Part shown: piece after piece, positions 37,325 to 46,812 of the stretch
Numbering within the stretch: the stretch's first letter is position 1
Layout: the number at the start of each line of letters is the position of its first letter
Origin: Flexithrix dorotheae DSM 6795
GTDB lineage: Bacteria; Bacteroidota; Bacteroidia; Cytophagales; Flammeovirgaceae
DNA length: 64,000 nt
Reading direction: 5' to 3'
NCBI RefSeq assembly: GCF_000379765.1
Contig: NZ_KB903436.1
Coordinates: 664-64,663, forward strand
Program-made: the position numbers and the translations under genes
The notes under the pieces: generated by a model
Seen by the model: the letters and a program-made list of their open reading frames with translations, nothing else
What the model was told of the DNA's origin: nothing
Database searches by the model: none

Positions 37325-37912
37325 ATGTTTAACAGACCTTCAATAAAAAATTACCAGAATATTCCTGATGATAAATTGCTTTTTCTAATACAAAAGGATG
37401 ATGAGGATGCATTCCTGGAAATTTATCAGCGATATTGGTCGAAACTTTATAATTACGCATTTAATGTAATCCGAAAGACTCAGGTTTGTGAAGATATTAT
37501 CCAGGAAATATTTGTTGACCTATGGTTGAAAAAAAAGGAAGTTTTAATTTCAAACCTTTCTGCTTATTTATTTAAATCCGTAAAATTTCAGATTTTTAAA
37601 TTCCTTCGTCATCAGGAAGTGGAACAACGCCATTTGCAGACTATTAATAAAATAAAATTAGTGAATGAAACAGAAAATTTAATCAATCTGCAGGACCTTG
37701 AAATTATATTAAATGAGTCAATCACCAACCTTCCAAACAAGTGCAGAGAAATTTTTTACCTGAGCAGATTCGAACAAAAATCCCATCAGGAGATTGCTGA
37801 CCAGCTTGGTATTTCTGTGCAAACGGTTAAAAATCAGATAAGTAAAGCCCTCAAATTACTCAAAGCTTCCATCCCAAGTCTGGCTGTTTTCCTCATTTTG
37901 TGCTTCAGTTAA
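37325..37912 (+). CDS. ECF RNA polymerase sigma factor (FecI-like, Bacteroidota expansion)
   Basis: 195 residues. Region 2 is YQRYWSKLYNYAFNVIRKT through CEDIIQEIFVDLWLKK (~37-80). Region 4 has LPNKCREIFYLSRFEQKSHQEIADQLGIS followed by the recognition helix VQTVKNQISKALKLLK (~155-172). A hydrophobic tail (SLAVFLILCF) is common in this group. It is followed by a FecR anti-sigma gene and an STN-containing SusC, the standard trans-envelope signalling set. Glycan (or other ligand) binding at SusC releases the sigma to transcribe its own import operon. Confidence 0.93.
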   Translation: MFNRPSIKNYQNIPDDKLLFLIQKDDEDAFLEIYQRYWSKLYNYAFNVIRKTQVCEDIIQEIFVDLWLKKKEVLISNLSAYLFKSVKFQIFKFLRHQEVEQRHLQTINKIKLVNETENLINLQDLEIILNESITNLPNKCREIFYLSRFEQKSHQEIADQLGISVQTVKNQISKALKLLKASIPSLAVFLILCFS

Positions 37913-37938
37913 AAAAAAAGTAATTTTTTTTTTAACTG
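37906..37938 (+). terminator. Long A/T hairpin between sigma and anti-sigma genes
   Basis: CAGTT plus nine A's (37906-37919) pairs with a run of T's plus AACTG (to 37938), about 14 bp with a 4-nt loop. The sigma stop codon lies inside the stem. Its long T-run makes partial termination before fecR likely. Confidence 0.55.
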
Positions 37939-38003
37939 GCATAGTACCATTCCTTTTGCTAAGGTACTTCAAGTTAGAACCATCATAAAATGAAACTTCC
38001 CCT

Positions 38004-38969
38004 ATGGATAAAAAGGAAATAAGTAATTTATATGAGAAATACCTCAGAGGGGATTGTACCTTAAAGGAGGAAAAACTTCTTGAGGATTTTCTGGAATCTT
38101 TTCAACATCAAAAAATAAAGTTTGAAGAAGAAAATGAGGAGTATAAAAATAACAGGGGCTTAAGAATTCTCAATAATATAAAATTTGAAATTCAGGATAG
38201 AGAATACAAATCAGTTTGGAAAAGAAGGGTTTTAAAATATGCAGCAATGCTTACCATTCTGCTTGTGTCAGGTTGGATTATTTATCAAACTAATCTGCCT
38301 CAACCGGAAAACAAGAAAGCTGAAATTGCCTATATAACAAAGAGTACACAAAAAGGACAGCGTCTGGAGCTGGTGCTTGGAGATGGTACTTCCATTAAAA
38401 TAAATTCGGAAAGTGAATTGACTTTTCCAGAGAAATTTATTGGAAATAAACGAGAAGTTTTCTTAAAAGGTGAAGCATTTTTTGAGGTAAAAAGAGATGA
38501 AAAAAGACCATTTATTATTCGTACAGAAAATGTGACTACCCGGGTATTGGGTACTTCTTTTAATATCAATTCTTATCCGGGAGAAAATGAAATTCAGGTA
38601 GCTGTGGTTTCGGGAAAAGTACAGGTGGTATCTGATGAAAATAGGAAAACTGATGCTGTAATTCTTACTGCTGAAGAAATGGCAACCTACCATAAAGGCA
38701 AAAAAGATATCACCAAAAGTCGTCATGATAGTGACCTTACTGCATGGAGAGATGGGATTTTGCTTATAAAAGGGGAGAATTTCACAGAAATTATAGCCAT
38801 CCTTGAAAGATGGTATGGAGTAGAATTTCAATTAAAAAAACCTGTTGTACTGGAGTCTGAATTTTATGGCAGATACAACAATGAAAACCTGGACAACATA
38901 TTGAAAACGCTAAGTTATGCAGGCGGTTTTAAATATAAACTTAAGAATAAGCGGGTAATCATTTATTGA
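38004..38969 (+). CDS. FecR-family anti-sigma factor
   Basis: 321 residues: cytoplasmic N-terminal helical domain (~1-75) with YLRGDCTLKEEKLLEDFLE, one TM helix (~77-95, YAAMLTILLVSGWIIYQ), a periplasmic FecR domain (~118-210, including FPEKFIGNKREVFLKGEAFF and VLGTSFNINSY) and a C-terminal DUF4974/secretin-like domain (~245-321). It would hold the ECF sigma inactive and receive the signal from the STN domain of the SusC encoded next. Confidence 0.92.
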   Translation: MDKKEISNLYEKYLRGDCTLKEEKLLEDFLESFQHQKIKFEEENEEYKNNRGLRILNNIKFEIQDREYKSVWKRRVLKYAAMLTILLVSGWIIYQTNLPQPENKKAEIAYITKSTQKGQRLELVLGDGTSIKINSESELTFPEKFIGNKREVFLKGEAFFEVKRDEKRPFIIRTENVTTRVLGTSFNINSYPGENEIQVAVVSGKVQVVSDENRKTDAVILTAEEMATYHKGKKDITKSRHDSDLTAWRDGILLIKGENFTEIIAILERWYGVEFQLKKPVVLESEFYGRYNNENLDNILKTLSYAGGFKYKLKNKRVIIY

Positions 38970-39070
38970 CCTCCTGTAGCCGAAAGGAAAATATTTTTAA
39001 CTAAAATAAAATGAAAATGAAAACACGAATCAAGCCTAGTTCCCCCAATTCCAGCTAAAGGCCGGGTAAA

Positions 39071-39164
39071 ATAAAAGCCAGTCCTTCCTAAGAATTACCG
39101 GCTTTTATCTTTCATCCTTATTTCCAGAAAAGTTTTGGCGAACACAGACTGGAAAAATAAGGAT
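39071..39164 (+). other. Two tandem hairpins between fecR and susC (possible attenuator)
   Basis: Hairpin 1: ATAAAAGCC (39071-39079) with GGCTTTTAT (39100-39108), followed by a T-rich stretch. Hairpin 2: ATCCTTATTTCCAG (39114-39127) with CTGGAAAAATAAGGAT (39149-39164, one bulged base). They sit 35 bp before the SusC start. Terminator, attenuator or mRNA-processing roles are all possible. Confidence 0.5.
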
Positions 39165-39198
39165 CTCATTGACTTTATTCATCAATAACATTAAAAGT

Positions 39199-42100
39199 AT
39201 GAAATTGAAATTAATACAACAAGTAATTTTTATGTCTAAATTAGCATTATTTGGACTTTTAATTCAGTCTCTTTTATTTACAGTTCTTATTGCAAGAGAT
39301 GGAAAGGCTCAGAAAAGTATAGAAGAAATTTATGTTGACATCGGATTTTCCAATGCCAATATAGGTGAAATTATCAAAGGGCTGGAGTCCAAGACAGAAT
39401 TCTCTTTTATATATGAGAAAAGGAATATTTCTAAAATTGACATGATTTTCAATTATCAATTTGAAAATGAATCATTGGGAAATATTCTCAGGAAAGTTGC
39501 CGAAGAATCCGGGTTAGCCTTCAAAAGGATTAATAACAATATTACGATAAAGGAATGGAGAGTTAAAATGGAGCCTTTGGAAGAAGCCTTTGAAGGAATT
39601 ACGTATCAACAGAAGATTTCCGGGAAAATTACCTCAGATGAAGACGGAGAGCCCTTACCAGGCGTGAGTATTTTAGTGAAAGGGACTACCAATGGAACAA
39701 CCAGTGATTTAGATGGTAATTATTCCCTTATGGTTCCGGAAGGAAGTTCCCTTCAATTTAGCTATATAGGTTATAATACTCAGGAAATCGTAGTAGGAAA
39801 TCAAACAGAAATTAATATAGTACTGGAACAAGATCTGGAACAACTTGATGAGGTAGTAGTGGTAGGTTATGGCACACAGAAAAAAGTGAATGTAATTGGT
39901 TCTGTTTCACAAATTGACTCTAAGGATATTGAAAACAGGCCGGTTTCTCAACTTTCAAATGCTTTGGTTGGCCAAATGGCTGGAGTTACGGTTATTCAAC
40001 GATCTGGAAAACCTGGAAGCAGTTCTGAAATTAGGGTCCGGGGTGTAGGTTCATTTGGGGCTACTCCAAGTGCATTAGTGCTTGTGGATGGAATCCCGGG
40101 TTCGCTCAATGAAATTAACCCGGATGACATTAAATCAATTTCGGTTTTAAAAGATGCTTCCTCTGCTGCCATTTATGGAGCTCGTTCTGCTAATGGTGTA
40201 ATTCTTATTACCACAAAAAATGGACAGAAGGGCAAGATGTCTGTGAGTTATAATGGATATGTAGGGATTACTTCTCCCACAGAATATCCGGATTTGGCTG
40301 AATCCTGGGAATATGCGGAAATGTTTAATATTGCTTCCGGTTCCAACAGTTATACAGCAGATGATATTGCCAAATTTAAATCAGGTGAAGACCCTGATAA
40401 TTATCCTAACACCAACTTCCTTGATGAAGTTTTTTCGAGAAATGGCGTTCAAACCAGTCATAATGTATCCCTATCCGGAGGACTGAATTCTCACAAATAT
40501 TTTCTTTCAGTGGGTTACTTAAATCAGCAGGGTCTGGTAGAAAAAAATGATTATGAAAGATTTAATGTTAGGCTAAACCTGGAAAGTGAACTTACAAAAA
40601 ACCTTACACTTACTACTCGGGTAGCCCTTTCCACTGAAGAAAGGAATGAACCACAGGCCACAGCAAATAAGGGCGGAAACTTTGAAGACCAGCTTATTCA
40701 AAATGCGGTGAGATATCCTTCTGTTTTCCTTGGTCAGGCTTCCAATGGCGATTTTGGCATTGGGCCAGAAAGTGGAGGAACACCTGTAGCCTGGTTACAA
40801 TCAGCTTCTTACCGATACAGGCCTACCAGTAAAGCCGGAATTAATGGTCGGTTAGACTGGAAACCAATAGAGGGTTTAACCCTTTCTGCAATCGGAGGAT
40901 ATAATTTCACTTTAGATGAGGATGAATCCTATCATGCCTCCATGGTACTCAATCCTCAGGTAAATTTAGCTTTATCTGATAAAACTCAGTCAAGGAATAA
41001 AAATTTATTTAAAACCATGCAGTACCTGGCTGAATATGGTAAGGATATAAATGGGCATTCATTCAAAATATTAGCCGGTTATTCATTTGAAAATGCAGTA
41101 ACAAGTTATTTTGATGGTTTTCGTCAAAATTTTCCAAGTAATGACTATACCAGTCTGACAATGGGAGGAATTGACAATCAACAGGTAAATGGATTTGATG
41201 AAGAATGGGCAATTCAATCCTTGTTTGGCCGATTGGTATATCAGTATAATGATAAATTTTTATTTGAAACCACAGTCAGAAGAGATGGTTCTTCGAGATT
41301 TCCAGAAAACCAGAAATATGCTACTTTCCCCTCAATGGCGCTTGGATGGAGAGTTATTGAGGAAGATTTCATGCAAAATATTACCTGGCTTTCCAACTTG
41401 AAACTTAAGGCTTCATGGGGAATTCTTGGTAACCAGAATATTGGTAATTATCCTTATCAGGCCACACTTGCCTCTGGTAGAGATTATCCTATTGGGACAA
41501 GTGTTTCAACCGGAGCTGCCTATGCTACCTACAAAGACCCAAATATTCACTGGGAATCAACAGAAACTTATGATTTAGGTTTTGAATCAGGTTTTTTTGA
41601 CGACAGATTAAGGTTTAATGCCACTTATTTTAACAGAAATACCTATGATGTTTTATATACGCCATCTTCAAGCGTTTCAGCTGTTTTAGGAGTAGGAATT
41701 GGGGAAACCAATACCGGAAAAGTGAAAAATGCTGGTTGGGAATTTGAATTAGCACATGAAAATAACCTGGGAGATTTTAGATATAACATTCAGGGTAACT
41801 TAACCATCATTCAGAATGAAGTGGTAACCCTTGGATTGGGAAATGTAAATCAACCAAATGGGTTGGTCGGTAATGGCAGTGATTTGTTTATTGGTTATCC
41901 TATGCAAATGTATTATGGTTATTTATCTGATGGGGTATTTTTAGGTGAGGATGATATCAATGCGTGGGCAGATCAAACTAAAGTAACTCCGAATGCACAG
42001 GCAGGAGACATTAGATATAAAGATATCAGTGGACCTGATGGAGTTCCTGATGGTGTAGTTGATCCCACCTATGACAGAACTTACCTAGGTAGCAGAATTC

Positions 42101-42585
42101 CAAAATATACATTCTCCATGAACATGGGGATGCAATATAAAAACTTCGATTTTTCTGCCTTTTTACAGGGAGTTGCCGGGGTAAAAGGCAGGATGGAAGG
42201 TTATGCAGGATATGCATTTTTTAATCTGGGAAGTATTCAGCAATGGCAAATGGATGGGAGATTTAATCCGGATAGCCCTGAAAGATACCCTGAATATCCA
42301 AGGCTCGAGGTACTAACCAATAGTGGATCTCCCAACACGCAATTATCTGATTTTTGGGTAATTAGTTCTTCATATCTCAGGATAAAAAATCTACAAATAG
42401 GATATACTATTCCTAATTTAGTTTTGGAGCCTGCTGGCATTCAGAGCATACGGGTGTATGCAAGTGGAGAAAATTTATTCACTTTTAATTCTTATCGGGA
42501 AGGATGGGATCCGGAAATTAATTCTGGTGGTGCGTATTACCCCATTTTGGCCACTTACACTTTGGGTGTAAATGCCAGATTTTAA
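39199..42585 (+). CDS. SusC/RagA TonB-dependent transducer with STN domain
   Basis: About 1128 residues: signal peptide, an STN (secretin/TonB short N-terminal) domain (~40-110, with ANIGEIIKGLESKTEFSFIY), a CarboxypepD_reg-like domain (~140-220, GKITSDEDGEPLPGVSILVK in part), a plug (~230-340, with ALVLVDGIPG and SVLKDASSAAIYGARSANG) and a barrel ending LGVNARF. The STN domain is what contacts FecR, which the upstream genes confirm. The ATG at 39199 is chosen over TTG at 39169. Ligand unknown; the operon's PhoD-like enzyme hints at a phosphorylated polymer. Confidence 0.93.
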   Translation: MKLKLIQQVIFMSKLALFGLLIQSLLFTVLIARDGKAQKSIEEIYVDIGFSNANIGEIIKGLESKTEFSFIYEKRNISKIDMIFNYQFENESLGNILRKVAEESGLAFKRINNNITIKEWRVKMEPLEEAFEGITYQQKISGKITSDEDGEPLPGVSILVKGTTNGTTSDLDGNYSLMVPEGSSLQFSYIGYNTQEIVVGNQTEINIVLEQDLEQLDEVVVVGYGTQKKVNVIGSVSQIDSKDIENRPVSQLSNALVGQMAGVTVIQRSGKPGSSSEIRVRGVGSFGATPSALVLVDGIPGSLNEINPDDIKSISVLKDASSAAIYGARSANGVILITTKNGQKGKMSVSYNGYVGITSPTEYPDLAESWEYAEMFNIASGSNSYTADDIAKFKSGEDPDNYPNTNFLDEVFSRNGVQTSHNVSLSGGLNSHKYFLSVGYLNQQGLVEKNDYERFNVRLNLESELTKNLTLTTRVALSTEERNEPQATANKGGNFEDQLIQNAVRYPSVFLGQASNGDFGIGPESGGTPVAWLQSASYRYRPTSKAGINGRLDWKPIEGLTLSAIGGYNFTLDEDESYHASMVLNPQVNLALSDKTQSRNKNLFKTMQYLAEYGKDINGHSFKILAGYSFENAVTSYFDGFRQNFPSNDYTSLTMGGIDNQQVNGFDEEWAIQSLFGRLVYQYNDKFLFETTVRRDGSSRFPENQKYATFPSMALGWRVIEEDFMQNITWLSNLKLKASWGILGNQNIGNYPYQATLASGRDYPIGTSVSTGAAYATYKDPNIHWESTETYDLGFESGFFDDRLRFNATYFNRNTYDVLYTPSSSVSAVLGVGIGETNTGKVKNAGWEFELAHENNLGDFRYNIQGNLTIIQNEVVTLGLGNVNQPNGLVGNGSDLFIGYPMQMYYGYLSDGVFLGEDDINAWADQTKVTPNAQAGDIRYKDISGPDGVPDGVVDPTYDRTYLGSRIPKYTFSMNMGMQYKNFDFSAFLQGVAGVKGRMEGYAGYAFFNLGSIQQWQMDGRFNPDSPERYPEYPRLEVLTNSGSPNTQLSDFWVISSSYLRIKNLQIGYTIPNLVLEPAGIQSIRVYASGENLFTFNSYREGWDPEINSGGAYYPILATYTLGVNARF

Positions 42586-42620
42586 ATCCATATTTCCAAA
42601 ATTCAAAAAAGATAAAATCG

Positions 42621-44273
42621 ATGAAAATGAATAGCATAAATAGATATATAATATTAAGCGTGTTTTTCTTTAGTTTGACAGGAATCATGACTTCCTGTGA
42701 GGATAAACTGGAACAATATCCCGAAAACCAATTTGCTTCCGGAAGTTTCTGGACCAATGAAACAAATGCCTTAATTGCTTTAACCGGAGTATATCGCGGT
42801 GCAATTGAATATGGCACTAGTGTAAATCCGCCAGATTGGTGGACCTATAGTGGTATTGTTTTCTTGGAGCATGCCACAGATAACGCTTATGACAGAAGAG
42901 GTGACAATGCCAACCAAAACAGACTAACTGATGGTACTTTATTACCCAATAATGGCGTACTTTCGTCCTATTGGGGGGGATCGTATAAACGAATTGCCAT
43001 TAGTAATGACTTTTTGGAAAATGTGGTAAATGTACCAATGGAAGAAGCCAAAATAAACAGGATGGCGGCTGAAGCCAGGTTTATCAGAGCAACTCAATAT
43101 TTTTATTTGTCACAGTTTTGGGGAGGAGTTCCTTTAGTGACAACCACCTTAACTCCTGATGAAGCAAATGTGGTCAACAAGGCTCCAAAATCAGAAGTTG
43201 TACAATTTATTATCGGTGAATTCTCCGAAATAGTAGATGACCTGCCAAGGTTTTCCGAATTAACTGATGCGGAGCAAGGCAGAGCCAGTAAGCAGGCGGC
43301 ATTAGCTTTCTTAGGTAGAATCTACCTGGCGGAAAAGCAATTTGCGCAGGCTGCAGCAACTTATAAACAAATCATAGATTTTGGAGATAATATGATTGAT
43401 CCTGACTACCAGTCAATTTTTCTCCCTTCCAAAGAAAATAGTGCTGAAAATATTTTTAGCTCATTGTATTATGATGGAATAGCCGGGAATGCTTTACCTC
43501 AGCATACTTTACCGGCCTCTTCCGGTGGGTGGCATATTGTAAATCCATTAGGAAGTCTGGCAGATGCTTATGACTGGGATGACGGTACTCCTTTTTCCTA
43601 TGATGACCCAAGGTATAATTCAAGGGATATGGGTGCTAACAGGGACCCTCGTTTCAGGTACACCCTTACCTGGGATGGATGTGATTTTCAGGGACGTACT
43701 TTAGTGGTTCATCCAGATTCCACCAATTCCCTTGATCAACTTACTTATTCAAAACAAGCCACCAGAACAGGATATGGCCTCAGAAAATACTTAGATGAAT
43801 CGTATAATGGAGGATTAAGGCTTTATGGAGGGAATCTTCCGGTTATCCGTTATGCAGAAGTCTTATTAAGCTATTTGGAAGCTGAACTTGAAGCAGGATC
43901 AGTAATTACTCAGGATTTATTAGACAATTCCATCAACCTGGTGAGGGGAAGAGAATCTGTAAATATGCCGCCAATTACGGAAACCGACCCGGCAAAACTC
44001 CGGGAGATTATCAGGAAAGAGAGAAGGGTTGAAATGGCTATGGAAGGCACACGACTTTGGGATTTATTGCGATGGGAAATTGCAGGAGATGTTTTGCAGG
44101 GGGACTTTTGGGGAGCTCCTTTTCCAGATTCTGAACTATATGAATCTACCTCTAAAAAACTCGATCCGAACTTCAGGTGGTATGTAACTACAAAAAACTT
44201 CAGGAAGGGAATAGATGAGGTTTGGCCTATACCTGAATCCGAAACCAATATTAATCCAAACCTGACAAATTAA
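42621..44273 (+). CDS. SusD/RagB-family binding lipoprotein
   Basis: 550 residues with a lipobox (IMTSCEDKL) and RagB/SusD domains. An N-terminal TPR region includes AEARFIRATQYFYLSQFWGGVPLV, and the C-terminal RagB domain has RYAEVLLSYLEAELEAG and IRKERRVEMAMEGTRLWDLLRW. These are classic SusD landmarks. It is the surface partner of the SusC gene 36 bp upstream. Confidence 0.93.
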   Translation: MKMNSINRYIILSVFFFSLTGIMTSCEDKLEQYPENQFASGSFWTNETNALIALTGVYRGAIEYGTSVNPPDWWTYSGIVFLEHATDNAYDRRGDNANQNRLTDGTLLPNNGVLSSYWGGSYKRIAISNDFLENVVNVPMEEAKINRMAAEARFIRATQYFYLSQFWGGVPLVTTTLTPDEANVVNKAPKSEVVQFIIGEFSEIVDDLPRFSELTDAEQGRASKQAALAFLGRIYLAEKQFAQAAATYKQIIDFGDNMIDPDYQSIFLPSKENSAENIFSSLYYDGIAGNALPQHTLPASSGGWHIVNPLGSLADAYDWDDGTPFSYDDPRYNSRDMGANRDPRFRYTLTWDGCDFQGRTLVVHPDSTNSLDQLTYSKQATRTGYGLRKYLDESYNGGLRLYGGNLPVIRYAEVLLSYLEAELEAGSVITQDLLDNSINLVRGRESVNMPPITETDPAKLREIIRKERRVEMAMEGTRLWDLLRWEIAGDVLQGDFWGAPFPDSELYESTSKKLDPNFRWYVTTKNFRKGIDEVWPIPESETNINPNLTN

Positions 44274-44317
44274 ACACCTACACTCCATATCAGGAACTGG
44301 TATGAGTCTTTAATAAC

Positions 44318-44427
44318 AACCTCTAAATCGTGTATTTATATGATTAAATACACGATGAGGTTAATCTTCAATATACTACTTTATCAGTGTTTGGAACATA
44401 AGGGTATGCCCTTCGCAGGGCTACCTT
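44318..44427 (+). other. Two strong intercistronic hairpins before the PhoD-like gene
   Basis: Hairpin 1: ATCGTGTATTTA (44327-44338) pairs perfectly with TAAATACACGAT (44345-44356) and is extended by AACCTC/GAGGTT outside a 3-nt bulge. Hairpin 2: 44400-44412 pairs with 44417-44427 (one bulge, TCGC loop). Neither has a T-run, so processing or mRNA stabilisation is more likely than termination. Confidence 0.5.
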
Positions 44428-44461
44428 ATTCTAATACTGGACAAACTTTTACCATCAATTT

Positions 44462-46087
44462 ATGAAAAAATACTTTGCTATATTAATCTTTGTGATAATC
44501 TCTATCAATGGATGTCAATCCCCAACTACTGAAACGGCCATGGAGCCTCCTGTTTTAGCTCCTTTTTCGGGATTGGATACATTGGCTACTAACGACTGGT
44601 GGAACAGAGGAAAAAGTAAAATAGTGGATATAGATGTTCCCAGAGAGGAAGTGGTTGCTTTCGGAATGTATTCTGTGGCAAATCATGTTTTAAAACTTTC
44701 TGCTCAGCTTTTCCCCCTATATCCTGATGAAACCCGGGAAGTCAGATTAGAAATAAAAGAAGGAAACAGTTGGAAAGAAATACAAAAGCAAACCGTAAAC
44801 GATATTGGCTGGTCTGCCTTATTCAGAATAGAAAACTGGGACGATTCGAAAAATATACCCTATAGAATTCTACATGGTGAAAAAGCTTCTTTTGAAGGGA
44901 CAATCCGAAAGGATCCAAAGGACAAAAAGGAAATTGTACTGGCAGCCATGTCTTGTAATTCCAATCAGGACAGAGGAATGAGGGAAAATTATATCCGAAA
45001 TATCAACTTTCAGGACCCTGATCTTGTCTTTTTTGCAGGAGATCAATCCTACGATCATCATGAACATACCGCAGCCTGGTTAAAATTCGGATTGCAATTC
45101 AGAGATATATTTAGGAATCGACCATGCGTCAGTATTCCGGATGATCACGATGTAGGTCAGCCAAATCTTTGGGGTGAAAATGGAAAAAAGTCAGTGGCCA
45201 AAGGAGCCAGCGATGGAGGTTATACGTATCATCCGGAATATGTGAAAATGGTAGAAAGATGTCAGACTGCCCATCTTCCTGATCCTTATGATCCCACCCC
45301 AATAGAACAGGGAATTGGTGTTTATTACACTAATTTAATCATTGGAGGAGTTGATTTCGCCATTGTGGAAGATCGAAAATTTAAATCCGGACCAATGGGT
45401 AAAATTCCCCAGCAAGGCCCCCGACCCGATCATATCAATGATCCTAATTATGACCCAAAAACTGTGGATGTGGAAGGTTTGAAATTATTGGGTGATCGCC
45501 AACTGAATTTCCTGGAAGACTGGGGTAGAAATAAGGAAAATTCTCTTATGAAAGTAGTTTTATCGCAGACAGGGTTCTCCTGTGCCTCTCATTTACACGG
45601 TTCAAAGGAAAACAGGCTACATGCAGATATGGATTCAAACGGCTGGCCTCAAACCGGTAGGAATAGAGCGCTTGAAGAGATAAAAAAAGCTAATGCCGTC
45701 CATATTGGAGGTGACCAACATTTGGCGACTGTAATCAAACATGGTATTAATGAGTTTGGAGATGGCCCCTGGTCGTTTGTGGTTCCGGCTATTGTGAACA
45801 ATTATTACAGCAGATGGTGGTGGCCTGCAAATGAAAAAGAAGGATTAAACCATAATCCTAAAAATCCTTTGCCATGGACTGGAGATTATCTTGATGGATT
45901 TGCGAATAAAATATCAATGTATGCCTATGCCAACCCTGATTCTGATTCTAATGGAGCTGGCTACGGTCTGATCCGTTTTCACAAAAATGAAAATAAAGTA
46001 ACTTTCGAATGTTGGCCCAGAAACGTTGATGTTAGGGAAAGTAATGCTTCACAATTTGTGGGCTGGCCAATTACCGTAGAACTTTAG
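44462..46087 (+). CDS. PhoD-like metallophosphatase/phosphodiesterase lipoprotein
   Basis: 541 residues with a lipobox (ISINGC, Cys18), an N-terminal Fn3-like PhoD domain and a calcineurin-like metallophosphatase core. Metal motifs are LAAMSCNSNQDRG, LVFFAGDQSYDHHEH, IPDDHDVGQPN and HIGGDQHLATV. PhoD relatives hydrolyse phosphomono- and diesters, including teichoic acids and phospholipids. As last gene of the ECF/FecR/SusCD operon, it suggests that the imported ligand carries phosphate esters or that phosphate is cleaved at the cell surface (inference). Confidence 0.85.
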   Translation: MKKYFAILIFVIISINGCQSPTTETAMEPPVLAPFSGLDTLATNDWWNRGKSKIVDIDVPREEVVAFGMYSVANHVLKLSAQLFPLYPDETREVRLEIKEGNSWKEIQKQTVNDIGWSALFRIENWDDSKNIPYRILHGEKASFEGTIRKDPKDKKEIVLAAMSCNSNQDRGMRENYIRNINFQDPDLVFFAGDQSYDHHEHTAAWLKFGLQFRDIFRNRPCVSIPDDHDVGQPNLWGENGKKSVAKGASDGGYTYHPEYVKMVERCQTAHLPDPYDPTPIEQGIGVYYTNLIIGGVDFAIVEDRKFKSGPMGKIPQQGPRPDHINDPNYDPKTVDVEGLKLLGDRQLNFLEDWGRNKENSLMKVVLSQTGFSCASHLHGSKENRLHADMDSNGWPQTGRNRALEEIKKANAVHIGGDQHLATVIKHGINEFGDGPWSFVVPAIVNNYYSRWWWPANEKEGLNHNPKNPLPWTGDYLDGFANKISMYAYANPDSDSNGAGYGLIRFHKNENKVTFECWPRNVDVRESNASQFVGWPITVEL

Positions 46088-46124
46088 TATTAAAGTTTTT
46101 TACTAATTGAGGCGAATTTTGTAA

Positions 46125-46171
46125 ACGTAGGCTTTTTTCATTGGAAATTTTAACCGTGAAAAAGCCTACGT
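46125..46171. terminator. Bidirectional terminator after the PhoD-like gene
   Basis: ACGTAGGCTTTTTTCA (46125-46140) pairs with TGAAAAAGCCTACGT (46157-46171) with one bulged T. It separates the plus-strand operon from the convergent arsenic-type gene. Confidence 0.7.
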
Positions 46172-46193
46172 CTATTTAATCATTTTCCCAAAA

Positions 46194-46808
46194 TCACACT
46201 TTGGAAAATACATACAACATTTCCCTGGCAATGTCTCTGCATCTTTCATCATATTTTTCCTCCTGCTGAGGGGTTCCATCATAAGCTTTGGGATCATCAA
46301 AAGGAAGAGAAATCCTTTTAGCTGCGGTAGGAATAAAAGGACAATTGGCATCTGCATGAGAGCAGGTCATCACCGCAGCAAAGCCATTTTGTATGTTAAA
46401 ACTGTCATCATAGGTTTTTGAAAATCCAATGACAGCTGGTTCGTCTGGGTGGTATTTGATCGCATAAACAGGATTACTGGCATCTGAAAGCTTTTTGATT
46501 TCCAACCCGGCTTTTTCAAGTGCATGAGCAGCCATATGATACATAGCTGTGGCTTCGGTACCCCCTGAATAGGCCTGAACGTTTTTAATCCCATAATGAA
46601 AAGCAGCTACCTGTGCCCAAACCTGGGACAAGTGACTTCTTCTGGAATTATGGGTACAAATTAAAATCAGGTCAGCATTTCCCTTTTCCTGCACAGCAGT
46701 CTGAATAAAAGCAGTCAACTGTTCCAGTACGTTTTTTCTTTCCTGAGAAATCTGGTCAAATTCTAATTTAACTTCTTTAATATATTGTTCTAATTTTTGA
46801 ATATCCAT
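46194..46808 (-). CDS. Low-molecular-weight tyrosine-phosphatase-fold protein, arsenate-reductase-like
   Basis: 204 residues with an LMW-PTP core. The P-loop CTHNSRRS (Cys51 to Arg57, C-x5-R) is intact, and SLPFDDP provides the distal Asp of the family. MTCSHADANCPFIP holds additional Cys residues that could take part in arsenate reduction. It lies two genes downstream of ArsM on the same strand, so arsenate reductase (ArsC, thioredoxin-dependent) is the best guess, but phosphatase activity on proteins is not excluded. Confidence 0.78.
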   Translation of the reverse strand: MDIQKLEQYIKEVKLEFDQISQERKNVLEQLTAFIQTAVQEKGNADLILICTHNSRRSHLSQVWAQVAAFHYGIKNVQAYSGGTEATAMYHMAAHALEKAGLEIKKLSDASNPVYAIKYHPDEPAVIGFSKTYDDSFNIQNGFAAVMTCSHADANCPFIPTAAKRISLPFDDPKAYDGTPQQEEKYDERCRDIAREMLYVFSKV

Positions 46809-46812
46809 AATT

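Noticed and set aside
37104-37325. 73-codon plus-strand open frame ending at the sigma-factor start
   Set aside because: Low complexity, no family pattern, and it occupies the region where the sigma promoter should be.
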